A stretch of DNA of 64,000 bases from Amycolatopsis orientalis DSM 43388. GTDB lineage: Bacteria > Actinomycetota > Actinomycetes > Mycobacteriales > Pseudonocardiaceae. The DNA lies in contig NZ_ASXG01000170.1 in NCBI RefSeq assembly GCF_000411975.1, forward strand, positions 49,678-113,677, written 5' to 3'. Positions 51,391 through 59,438 of this stretch are shown in pieces. Each line of letters starts with the position of its first letter. Positions within the stretch are counted from its first letter, which is position 1. A program made the translations under genes and the position numbers. Under the pieces are notes generated by a model, which saw only the letters and a program-made list of their open reading frames with translations, was not told the DNA's origin and ran no database searches.

Positions 51391-52509
51391 ATGCTCGAGG
51401 TGTCGCGCAAACAGGCGCTGGCGTACCGGATCGCGGAACAGGGGCTGCACCGCTCCGTCGCCGATCCGTACGAGCTGCCGCTGCTGGACCTCGGGCTGCA
51501 GGACAGCATGCGCGACACCGCCCTGCTCTCGCTGGCGGCCCGGATGCCGGATCCGGTCACGCCGGAGTCCCTGGTGGACGACGAGCGGCTCGCCCTGGTG
51601 TGGTCGCACCGGGGCGCGCCGCATTTCCACCGGCGCGCGGACCTGCCGGAGCTGGTCGCCGCCCTGATCCCGATCAGCGAGCCGGACGCGCTGGCCCGGA
51701 TGCTGTGGCAGAAGAAGGACCTCCAGGTCGCGGACGAATCTCCGGTGGACATTATTTTCACGACCGCGCGGGCGATCCGGAAAGTGGTCACGAAGCCGAT
51801 GACCAAGGGAGTGGTGAGCGGGGAAATCACCAAGCTGCTGCCGCCGTCGTTCAGCCGGTGGTGCCGTCCCTGCAATGCCACCCACGTGCACGAACAGCTC
51901 ATGCGCCTCGCCGCCCTGCACGGCGGTGCCCGGCTCGAAGCCGGGCAGAGCCCGGCGACGCTCGCGCCGCTGGAGGGTCGCGGACGGATGTCCACTCGCC
52001 CCGATCCAGCCGCGGTTTCGCGGGTGCTGGAGCGGTATTTGCGCTTCAACGGACCCGCGACGCCGGGGGACGCGGCCGGTTTCGCCGGCACCGCGAAGAC
52101 CTGCATCAGCGAAACCTGGCCCGAGACGGTCACCGAGGTCAAAGTGGACGGGCGGCGGGCCTTCCTCCCGAATGACCGGTTAACCGCGCTGGAGAACCCG
52201 CCGTCGCCGGCCGGAGTACGTCTGCTGCCGCCGCTCGATCCGTACACGCAGGGCCGCGACAAAGCGGTCCTCGTTCCGGACAAAGCGCGCGCGAAAGAGG
52301 TCTGGAAAATTCTCGGCAGCCCCGGCGCGCTCTTGGTCGACGGCGAGATTCTGGGCGTTTGGCGCACGAAAGCATCCGGCAAACGGCTGGTCTTCTCGCT
52401 CACCGAATTCGACCCGCTCCGCCGCGCGGACCGCGCGGCCGCCGAGGACGAAGCCGCCCGGGCCGCGTCCGCCCGGGGCTACCAGGACTTTTCCGTGACC
52501 TGGGCTTGA
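51391..52509 (+). CDS. AlkZ/AlkX-like winged-helix DNA glycosylase (HTH_42)
   Basis: 372 residues of the winged-helix DNA-binding family HTH_42 (formerly DUF1006), which includes AlkZ and YcaQ, DNA glycosylases that unhook alkylated bases and interstrand crosslinks. Visible blocks: LDLGLQDSMRDTALLSLAARM (N-terminal, with Q-x-S motif), LALVWSHRGAPHFHRRADLP, RYLRFNGPATPGDAAGFAG and the C-terminal LLPPLDPYTQGRDKAVLVP. The exact catalytic pair cannot be assigned by eye. ATG 51391 has a good ribosome binding site (GGAGG). It fits a DNA-damage role under WYL control. Confidence 0.8.
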   Translation: MLEVSRKQALAYRIAEQGLHRSVADPYELPLLDLGLQDSMRDTALLSLAARMPDPVTPESLVDDERLALVWSHRGAPHFHRRADLPELVAALIPISEPDALARMLWQKKDLQVADESPVDIIFTTARAIRKVVTKPMTKGVVSGEITKLLPPSFSRWCRPCNATHVHEQLMRLAALHGGARLEAGQSPATLAPLEGRGRMSTRPDPAAVSRVLERYLRFNGPATPGDAAGFAGTAKTCISETWPETVTEVKVDGRRAFLPNDRLTALENPPSPAGVRLLPPLDPYTQGRDKAVLVPDKARAKEVWKILGSPGALLVDGEILGVWRTKASGKRLVFSLTEFDPLRRADRAAAEDEAARAASARGYQDFSVTWA

Positions 52510-52530
52510 CCGGCGAGCTACAGTTCTGCC

Positions 52531-53481
52531 GTGCAGGAATGGCTGCTCGACTCCGACCCGACCCTGCGCTGGCAGGTCGAACGGGACCTGGCGGGCGCGC
52601 CGCCCGAAGTCTGGACGGCCACCCGGCACAAGATCGCGACCGAGGGCTTCGGCGCCCAACTCCTCGCCCGCCAAGACCCGGACGGGCAGTGGGCCGGCGG
52701 CGCGTTTTTCCCAGCGGAATTCACTCCCGGCCCCAATACCGGGCAACCGTGGACGGCCACCACGTGGTCGCTCACTATGCTCCGCGAATGGGGCCTGGAT
52801 CCGGCGGTGCTGCGGGCCAATCGCACCGCCGAATTGATCGCGGAGAACAGCCGGTGGGAATACCACAATTTGCCGTACTGGGACGGCGAGGTCGACGTCT
52901 GCATCAATGCCTGGACGCTCGCGAACGGCGGCTGGCTCGGCGTTGACGTGTCCCGGCTCGCGCACTGGTTCCCCGAGCACCAGATGACCGACGGCGGCTG
53001 GAACTGCGAATGGGTCGACGGGTCGAAGCGCGCTTCCTTCCACTCGACGCTGAACGCGGTGAAGGGGCTGCTCGCCTACGACATCGCGACCGGCGGCACC
53101 GACGAGACCCACGCCGCCCGCCGCGCCGGCGAGGAGTACCTGCTGGAACGCCGTCTGCTGTACCGGCTCTCGACCGGCGAGCAGGTGGCGTCCTGGGTCG
53201 ACCATTTCGCGTATCCGGTGCGGTGGCACTACAGCGCGATCAACGCCCTCGAGTACTTCCGCGAAGCCGCCATCGTGGACGACATTCCGCCCGACCCGCG
53301 GCTGGCCGACGCGGTGGAACGGGTGCGCGCCGCGCGGCAGCCGGACGGAACCTGGCTCCAGGACGGCCGCTTGCCCGGCGACATGTGGTTCGAGGTCGAC
53401 GTCCCGGCCGGGGAACCCTCGAAATGGCTCACGTTGTACGGCACGCGAATTCTGTCCTGGTGGGACTCCGCACAGTCCTGA
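52531..53481 (+). CDS. Squalene-cyclase-like alpha/alpha-toroid protein
   Basis: 316 residues. Repeated QDPDGQWAGG, MTDGGWNCEWVDG and RQPDGTWLQDG segments (QW-like motifs) indicate an alpha/alpha toroid as in terpenoid cyclases and prenyltransferases. The DxDD or zinc-ligand active-site motifs of real cyclases are not apparent, so catalysis is uncertain. It starts 21 bases after the glycosylase gene (GTG 52531) and is presumably in the same WYL-controlled operon. Its last 53 bases overlap the convergent SUMF1-like gene. Confidence 0.75.
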   Translation: MQEWLLDSDPTLRWQVERDLAGAPPEVWTATRHKIATEGFGAQLLARQDPDGQWAGGAFFPAEFTPGPNTGQPWTATTWSLTMLREWGLDPAVLRANRTAELIAENSRWEYHNLPYWDGEVDVCINAWTLANGGWLGVDVSRLAHWFPEHQMTDGGWNCEWVDGSKRASFHSTLNAVKGLLAYDIATGGTDETHAARRAGEEYLLERRLLYRLSTGEQVASWVDHFAYPVRWHYSAINALEYFREAAIVDDIPPDPRLADAVERVRAARQPDGTWLQDGRLPGDMWFEVDVPAGEPSKWLTLYGTRILSWWDSAQS

Positions 53482-54106
53482 CTGGACCGGCCTGACTGGA
53501 CCGGGCGACACGAAAGCCGACGTCGTCCACCCGGAAGGTCGGGTGGCTCCGGCGCCGCACCGACACGCGGACGCTCCAGTGCTCGTCCGCCCAGCCGCCG
53601 CCCTTAAGCACCCGGTACTCGCCGTAGACCGCCGGGTCGTACAGATCCCAGCACCAGTCCCAGGCGTTGCCGAGCAAGTCGTAGGCACCCCACGCGTTCG
53701 GCCGCTTCTCGCCAGGCGGATGCAGCCTGCCGCCGGAGTTTCCTTCGTACCAGGCGATCTCGTCCAGCTCGCCGTACCTCGGGCCGTCGGTGCCCGCACG
53801 GCAAGCGTGCTCCCATTCGGCTTCGGTGGGCAGCCGATAGCCGGTCGAGGACCGGTCCCACTCCACCTCGTCGCCGGCCAGCCGATACGCGGGTGGCAGT
53901 CCGTCCTGTTCGGACAGTGTGTTGCAGAACCGCACCGCGTCCAACCAGGACACCTCGACCACCGGCAGCTCACCGCTGCCGAGGAACTGCTCCTGGGTGA
54001 CCGCGAGCGCGCCTAACTCGAACTCGGGAACGTCGACTGTCCAGCTGCGTTCTGTCCGCCGGTCGGTGAGCGTCACCGATCCCGGCGGAATCGGGACCAT
54101 CCGCAC
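53429..54106 (-). CDS. SUMF1/FGE-fold protein lacking catalytic cysteines
   Basis: 225 residues, short for the family. FGE-sulfatase fold signatures are clear: VEVSWLDAVRFCNTLSEQDGLPPAYRL, STGYRLPTEAEWEHACRAGT, NAWGAYDLLGNAWDWCWDLYDP and GGGWADEHWSVRVSVRRRSHP, ending VGFRVAR. The C-terminal cysteines that bind copper in formylglycine-generating enzyme are absent (the region reads RVSVRRRSHPTF), so it is not an active FGE. SUMF1-like non-catalytic or EgtB-like proteins are alternatives. Start GTG 54106 or ATG 54100. It lies 9 bases downstream of the nnaR stop. Confidence 0.82.
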   Translation of the reverse strand: MRMVPIPPGSVTLTDRRTERSWTVDVPEFELGALAVTQEQFLGSGELPVVEVSWLDAVRFCNTLSEQDGLPPAYRLAGDEVEWDRSSTGYRLPTEAEWEHACRAGTDGPRYGELDEIAWYEGNSGGRLHPPGEKRPNAWGAYDLLGNAWDWCWDLYDPAVYGEYRVLKGGGWADEHWSVRVSVRRRSHPTFRVDDVGFRVARSSQAGPVRTVRSPTRTEFACRTT

Positions 54107-54115
54107 GCACCGAGG

Positions 54116-55243
54116 CTAGCCGATCGATGCCGGAGTGTCGCCGGGATTCACCGCCAGCCGGTAGCCTCGCTTGACCACCGTCTGCACCACGCCGGTGCCG
54201 CCGAGCGACGTCCGCAATCGGCCGATCGCCGTCTCCACCGCGTGCGCCTCTCCCCCGGACGGAAGCTCAGCCGACAGCTCTCGCCGCGTGACCACCCGGC
54301 CGGGCTGCCGGGCGAGAGCCCGCAGCAGCGCCATCGGGGCTGGCGCGATCTCGCGCCATTCGCCGTCCACCAGCGCGCCGGTGCCGCGGATCTGCAGCAC
54401 GTGGCCGGCGGCATGCAAGGTCGGCGAGGCGGTGACCAAAGCATCCGCGACGGTTCTCGCCAGCGCACCGATCCGCGACCGTCTCGGTTGGACCACCGGA
54501 ACGCCCAGCGAAGCCAGTGGCGCGGCCGTGATCGGCCCAACGCACGCCACGATCACCCGGCTGCTCAACGCCTCGATCAACGCGCCTAGCCGACCAGTCC
54601 GCCGAGCCATCGCGACGGTCGACGCGGCAGCGGGCGCGCTCGTGAACGGCAACGCGTCGATCGTTCCTTCCAGCACCGCGTCCAGCAACCGGTCGAGCGG
54701 TCCTGGATCGGTCGGTGCCACCCAGCGGTACACCGGAATCTCGATCACCTCGGCCCCGGCCTGCCGAAGAGTCTCCGCGAAGTACGGCAACGGCTCGCCA
54801 TGCAGCTGCAGCGCGATCCGCCGACCGTCCACTCCGGACTCCGTCAGGTACTGCAGCAGCTCCGCGCTGCTCTCCGAAGTGGGCGAGTAGTCCTCGGCCA
54901 ATCCGGCCGTCCGCACCGCCCCAGCCGCTTTCGGACCGCGGGCCATCAGAGACGCGTTCGACAGATGATCGAGCACCTTCTCGGCGAGACCCCAGCCTTC
55001 CGCGGCCTCGATCCAGCCGCGGAAGCCGATCCCGGTCGTCGCCACCACGATGTCCACTGGCGACTCCAGCAACCGCATCGTCGCCGCGTGCAATTCGGTG
55101 TCGTCGGCCAGCGGCACGATCCGGATCGCCGGCCCGTAACGAACGGCGGCACCCTGGCGCACCAGCAGCGCGCCCAGCTCTTCAGCCCGGCGCGCTGCGG
55201 TGATTCCCACCGTGAACCCGGCCAGCGGCCGGACATCGGTCAC
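54116..55243 (-). CDS. nnaR: NnaR-type nitrate/nitrite assimilation regulator (HemD + winged helix)
   Basis: 375 residues. Residues 1-255 are a uroporphyrinogen-III-synthase (HemD) domain: VGITAARRAEELGALLVRQGA, VATTGIGFRGWIEAAEGWGL, CVGPITAAPLASLG. Residues about 275-365 are an OmpR/PhoB-type winged helix (GEWREIAPAPMALLRALARQPGRVVTRREL and AVETAIGRLRTSLG...VVKRGYRLAV). This HemD-wHTH fusion is known as NnaR in Mycobacterium and Streptomyces, where it activates nitrate/nitrite genes together with GlnR. GTG 55243 overlaps nirD (GTGA), making it the terminal gene of the nas operon. Confidence 0.93.
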   Translation of the reverse strand: MTDVRPLAGFTVGITAARRAEELGALLVRQGAAVRYGPAIRIVPLADDTELHAATMRLLESPVDIVVATTGIGFRGWIEAAEGWGLAEKVLDHLSNASLMARGPKAAGAVRTAGLAEDYSPTSESSAELLQYLTESGVDGRRIALQLHGEPLPYFAETLRQAGAEVIEIPVYRWVAPTDPGPLDRLLDAVLEGTIDALPFTSAPAAASTVAMARRTGRLGALIEALSSRVIVACVGPITAAPLASLGVPVVQPRRSRIGALARTVADALVTASPTLHAAGHVLQIRGTGALVDGEWREIAPAPMALLRALARQPGRVVTRRELSAELPSGGEAHAVETAIGRLRTSLGGTGVVQTVVKRGYRLAVNPGDTPASIG

Positions 55244-55572
55244 GGCGAGCCCACCTCGATCACCCCGTCCCGCACTCGAACCGGATACACCGGAACCGAA
55301 ACCCCTTCCGCGTCAAGACACGCACCAGTGCGGAGCGAGAACCGTTCTTTGTAGACCGGCGACGCGACGACCGGTTCTCCCCCGGCGTCACCGACGATCC
55401 CGCGCGACAACACGGCCGCGCCACTGCACGGATCCCAATTGGACAGTGCGTACCAGCCGTCGCCGGCGTGGAACACGGCGACCTGCTGGCCGTCGATCAG
55501 CGCCGCGGCTCCGGAGAACTCCGGAATGTTCGCGGCCGCGCACACCGCGGTCCAGGACGAGGTCATGGTCAT
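55240..55572 (-). CDS. nirD: Nitrite reductase (NADH) small subunit
   Basis: 110 residues with a Rieske-like beta fold lacking the [2Fe-2S] Cys/His ligands, as is normal for NirD (NWDPCSGAAVLSRGIVGDAGG; VVASPVYKERFSLRTGACL). It associates with NirB to reduce nitrite to ammonium. ATG 55572 overlaps the nirB stop by 4 bases, and the stop overlaps nnaR. All three are thus translationally linked. Confidence 0.93.
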   Translation of the reverse strand: MTMTSSWTAVCAAANIPEFSGAAALIDGQQVAVFHAGDGWYALSNWDPCSGAAVLSRGIVGDAGGEPVVASPVYKERFSLRTGACLDAEGVSVPVYPVRVRDGVIEVGSP

Positions 55573-58073
55573 CGCCGCACCTCCGGAATTCCCAGCAGCA
55601 CCGGGATCTTCTGTTCCCGTTCCTCCCGGAACGAGATCGACGGGTCCGGCGTCCCGGGCGCGTTCACGAACGAACTGAACCGCGCCAGCTTGTCCGGGTC
55701 CTCCAGCACCCCTCGCCATTCGTCGGTGTAACCCTCGACGTGTTTCGCCATCGCCGCGTCCAGGTCCTCGCAGATGCCGAGGCTGTCGTCCACGATCACC
55801 GCGCGCAGGTGGTCGAGGCCGCCTTCCATCTCCTCGATCCACGGTGCGGTGCGCTGCAACCGGTCCGCCGTGCGCACGTAGAACATCAGGAACCGGTCGA
55901 TGGTGCGCACCAGCGTCTCGGTGTCCACATCAGACACCAGCAGTTCCGCGTGCCGTGGCGTCGCTCCGCCGTTGCCGCCGACGTAGAGGTTCCAGCCATG
56001 TTCGGTGGCGATCACGCCGAAGTCCTTGCCGCGCGCTTCCGCGCATTCCCGCGCGCACCCGGAAACTCCGGCCTTGATCTTGTGCGGCGACCGCAGACCG
56101 CGATACCGCAGCTCCAGATCGATCGCCAGCCCCACACTGTCCTGCACGCCGTAGCGGCACCAGGTCGAACCGACGCAGGATTTGACCGTCCGCAACGCCT
56201 TGCCGTACGCGTGCCCGGACTCGAAGCCCGCGTCGACCAGTCGCCGCCAGATGTCCGGCAGCTGGTCCACAGTGGCCCCGAACAGGTCGATCCGCTGTCC
56301 GCCGGTGATCTTCGTGTACAGCCCGAAGTCCTGCGCGACCTGCGCGATCACCATCAGCTTCTCCGGCGTGATCTCGCCGCCGGGAATCCGCGGCACCACC
56401 GAATAGCTGCCGTTGCGCTGCATGTTCGCGAGGAACCGGTCATTCGTGTCCTGGAGCGAGGCCTGCTCGCCGCCGAGGATGTGCCCGTTGCCCAGCGTCG
56501 CCAGAATCGACGCCACCGCGGGCTTGCACACCGCACAACCGGTCCCGGTGCCGTAGCGGCTCACCAGCTCGCTGAAGGTCGTGATCTGCGTCGCCTGAAT
56601 GATCTCGAACAGGTCCGCGCGAGACTGGGTGAAGTGCTCGCACAGCGCCTTCGACTGCTCGACCCCGCAGGCGTTCAGCAGCTTCGCCAGCATCGGCACA
56701 CACGAGCCGCAGGACGTCCCCGCCCGCGTGCACGCCTTCAGCTTCCCTACCGAATCGCAGCCGTCCTCGGTAATCGCCCGGGTCAAGGCACCCTTGGAAA
56801 CCCCATTGCACGAACAGACCTGGGCCTCGTCCGGCAATGCGTCCACGCCGACCGCCGCGCCGCCACCCGCGGGGGCGAGCAGCGCACCCGGGTCGGCGGG
56901 CAGCGGGCGGCCGACCAGCGCCCGCAGCGTGTTGTACTCCGCCGCGTCGCCGACCAGCACCCCGCCGAGCAGCGTCCGGCCGTCGTCGGTGACCACGAGC
57001 TTCTTGTAGGTTCCGGCCACGGCGTCGTTCACCGCGACTTCCAGCGATCCTTCGGTGGCCCCGTGCGCGTCGCCGAAGCTGGCGACGTCCACGCCCATCA
57101 GCTTGAGCTTCGTCGCGGTGTCGGGTTCGGGGAAGCTCGCCGCCGCGCCGGTGAGCTGCGCCGCGACCACCTCCGCCATCGCGTATCCCGGCGCGACGAT
57201 GCCGTATACCCGGCCTTCGACCGCCGCGCACTCGCCGATCGCGTAGACCGCCGGATCGCTCGTCCGGCACGTCGCGTCGACCAGCACGCCACCGCGCTCG
57301 CCAACGTCCAAACCGGACTCGCGGGCCAGGTCGTCCCGAGGCCGGACCCCGGCGGAGAAGACCACCAGGTCGACATCCAGCTCCGTGCCGTTGCCCAGCC
57401 GGGCCAGCAACCGCGAGCCGTCGGCCTCGATCGCGTCCGTTGAGGTTCCGGTGTGGACGGTCACGTCGAGGTTCGTGATCAGCCGGCGCAGCAGACCGCC
57501 GCCGCCATCGTCGACCTGCAACGGCATGAGCCGCGGGGCCATCTCGACCACGTGCGGCGACAAACCCATGTCCCGCAATGCCTTCGCCGCCTCGAGACCG
57601 AGCAGACCGCCGCCGATCACCATCGCCGCCCGGCGGCCGCGCCCCTGCCGTTCCGCCGCGGCGCGAATCGCGTCGAGGTCCTCGATCGTCCGGTACACGA
57701 ACACGCCGGGCAGATCCCGGCCCGGGACCGGCGGGACGAACGGACGGGAACCGGTCGCCAATACCAGCGAGTCGTACGGCTCGACGTGTCCGGAAGCCGT
57801 CGTGACTGTCTTGGCGTCGCGGTCCACCGACACGACGAGTTCGCCGAGCCGGAGCTCGACCGCGTCGTCGTCCGCGTAATCCGAGCCCGGCAACGCCAAC
57901 GCGGCCGGATCCCAGCTGTCCACATAGGAAGTCAGCGCGACCCGGTCGTAAGCGGGACGGTTCTCCTCGCCGAAGACGACGACCCGCCATTCGCCCGCCG
58001 TGTCTGCCGCGCGAAGTGCCTCCACGAACCGGTGCGCGACCATGCCGTGCCCGGCAACCACCACTGTAGGCAT
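55569..58073 (-). CDS. nirB: Nitrite reductase (NADH) large subunit
   Basis: 834 residues. Domain order: FAD/NAD(P)-dependent dehydrogenase (1-about 390: VVAGHGMVAHRFVEAL; ATGSRPFVPPVPG; MVIGGGLLGLEAAKAL). BFD-like [2Fe-2S] domain with CSC (VCSCNGVSKG) and CGSC. A second cysteine pair GCAVCKP. Sulfite/nitrite reductase ferredoxin-like and siroheme/4Fe-4S domains, with CVGSTWC (C-x5-C) and GCAREC (C-x3-C). NADH electrons go through FAD and Fe-S to siroheme, reducing nitrite by six electrons to ammonium. It lies 1 base after the narK stop. Confidence 0.96.
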   Translation of the reverse strand: MPTVVVAGHGMVAHRFVEALRAADTAGEWRVVVFGEENRPAYDRVALTSYVDSWDPAALALPGSDYADDDAVELRLGELVVSVDRDAKTVTTASGHVEPYDSLVLATGSRPFVPPVPGRDLPGVFVYRTIEDLDAIRAAAERQGRGRRAAMVIGGGLLGLEAAKALRDMGLSPHVVEMAPRLMPLQVDDGGGGLLRRLITNLDVTVHTGTSTDAIEADGSRLLARLGNGTELDVDLVVFSAGVRPRDDLARESGLDVGERGGVLVDATCRTSDPAVYAIGECAAVEGRVYGIVAPGYAMAEVVAAQLTGAAASFPEPDTATKLKLMGVDVASFGDAHGATEGSLEVAVNDAVAGTYKKLVVTDDGRTLLGGVLVGDAAEYNTLRALVGRPLPADPGALLAPAGGGAAVGVDALPDEAQVCSCNGVSKGALTRAITEDGCDSVGKLKACTRAGTSCGSCVPMLAKLLNACGVEQSKALCEHFTQSRADLFEIIQATQITTFSELVSRYGTGTGCAVCKPAVASILATLGNGHILGGEQASLQDTNDRFLANMQRNGSYSVVPRIPGGEITPEKLMVIAQVAQDFGLYTKITGGQRIDLFGATVDQLPDIWRRLVDAGFESGHAYGKALRTVKSCVGSTWCRYGVQDSVGLAIDLELRYRGLRSPHKIKAGVSGCARECAEARGKDFGVIATEHGWNLYVGGNGGATPRHAELLVSDVDTETLVRTIDRFLMFYVRTADRLQRTAPWIEEMEGGLDHLRAVIVDDSLGICEDLDAAMAKHVEGYTDEWRGVLEDPDKLARFSSFVNAPGTPDPSISFREEREQKIPVLLGIPEVRR

Positions 58074-58074
58074 T

Positions 58075-59412
58075 TCAGACCTCCGCTCCTGCCAACGCCA
58101 CCTGCCCGCGCACTGTCGGCTTGCGCAGGTAGCCGAACCACGTCACACCCACGCACACCGCGTAGAAGACCAGGAATCCGACGAACGCCGGAACGCCGCT
58201 GTGCGTGCTGGCGAACGACTGCCGGAAGGCGAGGTTGATGAACAACCCGCCCAGCGCGCCGATCGCCCCGGCCAATCCGATCAACGCTCCGGAAAGCCGG
58301 CGAGCGTTGCGCAATTCCGCCGCCTCGTCCGCCCCGGCCTGAATCGCGGCCCGCGCCTTCACCTGGAAGATCGCCGGGATCATCTTGTACGTCGATCCGT
58401 TGCCGATTCCGGTGAGCACGAACAAAACGATGAACGCGGCGGTGAACGTCGCGAGCGAGTCCGTCGAGGAAGCCACCACCAGCACCACGGTCGCCAGCGC
58501 CATCGCGCCGAAGGTCGCGAAGGTGACCCGGCCGCCGCCGATCCGGTCCGACAGCCAGCCGCCGATCGGGCGCGACAGCGAACCCAGCAGCGGGCCGAGG
58601 AACGTCACCGCGGCTGCCTGCAACGGCGTCCGGCCGAATTGGTTCTGCAGCACCAAACCGAAGGCGAAGCTGTAGCCGATGAAAGAGCCGAACGTGCCGA
58701 CGTACAGCAGCGACATCACCCAGGTGTGTCCATAACGGACCACCTCGCGCATTGCCTTGGTGTCACCGCGAACGCTGGACAAGTTGTCCATGAACAGCGC
58801 CGCACACGTCGCGGCGAGCACGATCAGGGGAAGGTAGATGTAGAGCACCAAGCGCGGCGCGGTCGCACCCGCGGTGCCGATCACGAGCAGCCCGACAAGC
58901 TGAATCACCGCCACGCCGAGGTTCCCGCCGCCGGCGTTCAACCCGAGTGCCCAGCCTTTGTGCCGTTCCGGATAGAAGGTGTTGATGTTGGCCATCGACG
59001 ACGCGAAGTTTCCGCCGCCGACGCCGCCGAGCGCGGCCATCAGCACGAACGTGCCGAGCGAGGTGCCCGGGTGCAGCACGATGGCGGTCAGCACCGTTGG
59101 AAGGAGAAGCAGAACGGCGCTGATGACCGTCCAATTGCGACCGCCGAAGCGCGCGACCGCGAAGGTGTACGGGATGCGCATGATCGCGCCGACCACCGTC
59201 GGCGTGGACACGAGCAGGAACTTGTCCGCCGCGCTGAACCCGTAGGCCGGGCCCATGAACAGCACCACGACCGACCACAGGGTCCAGATCGAGAAGCCGA
59301 TGTGCTCGGAAAACACGGAAAACCACAGATTGCGCCGGGCGACCCGCTTGCCGGTCGTTTCCCAGAACTCGTCGTCCTCGGGATCCCAGTGCTCGATCCA
59401 ACGGCGGGTCAT
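58075..59412 (-). CDS. narK: Nitrate/nitrite MFS transporter (NarK/NasA type)
   Basis: 445 residues with 12 spans. NNP-family signatures are clear: GMAALGGVGGGNFASSMANINTFYPERHKGWALGLNAGGGNLGV (first nitrate signature) and GIGNGSTYKMIPAIFQ (second). NLWFSVFSEHIGFSIWTLWSVVVLFMGPAYGFS is the family's first span. It imports nitrate, and may export nitrite, for the surrounding enzymes. ATG 59412 is preceded by GGAGGA. It lies between the flavoprotein gene (27-base gap) and nirB. Confidence 0.95.
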   Translation of the reverse strand: MTRRWIEHWDPEDDEFWETTGKRVARRNLWFSVFSEHIGFSIWTLWSVVVLFMGPAYGFSAADKFLLVSTPTVVGAIMRIPYTFAVARFGGRNWTVISAVLLLLPTVLTAIVLHPGTSLGTFVLMAALGGVGGGNFASSMANINTFYPERHKGWALGLNAGGGNLGVAVIQLVGLLVIGTAGATAPRLVLYIYLPLIVLAATCAALFMDNLSSVRGDTKAMREVVRYGHTWVMSLLYVGTFGSFIGYSFAFGLVLQNQFGRTPLQAAAVTFLGPLLGSLSRPIGGWLSDRIGGGRVTFATFGAMALATVVLVVASSTDSLATFTAAFIVLFVLTGIGNGSTYKMIPAIFQVKARAAIQAGADEAAELRNARRLSGALIGLAGAIGALGGLFINLAFRQSFASTHSGVPAFVGFLVFYAVCVGVTWFGYLRKPTVRGQVALAGAEV

Positions 59413-59438
59413 GGTGTCCTCCTCATTGCCGGGGGCGG

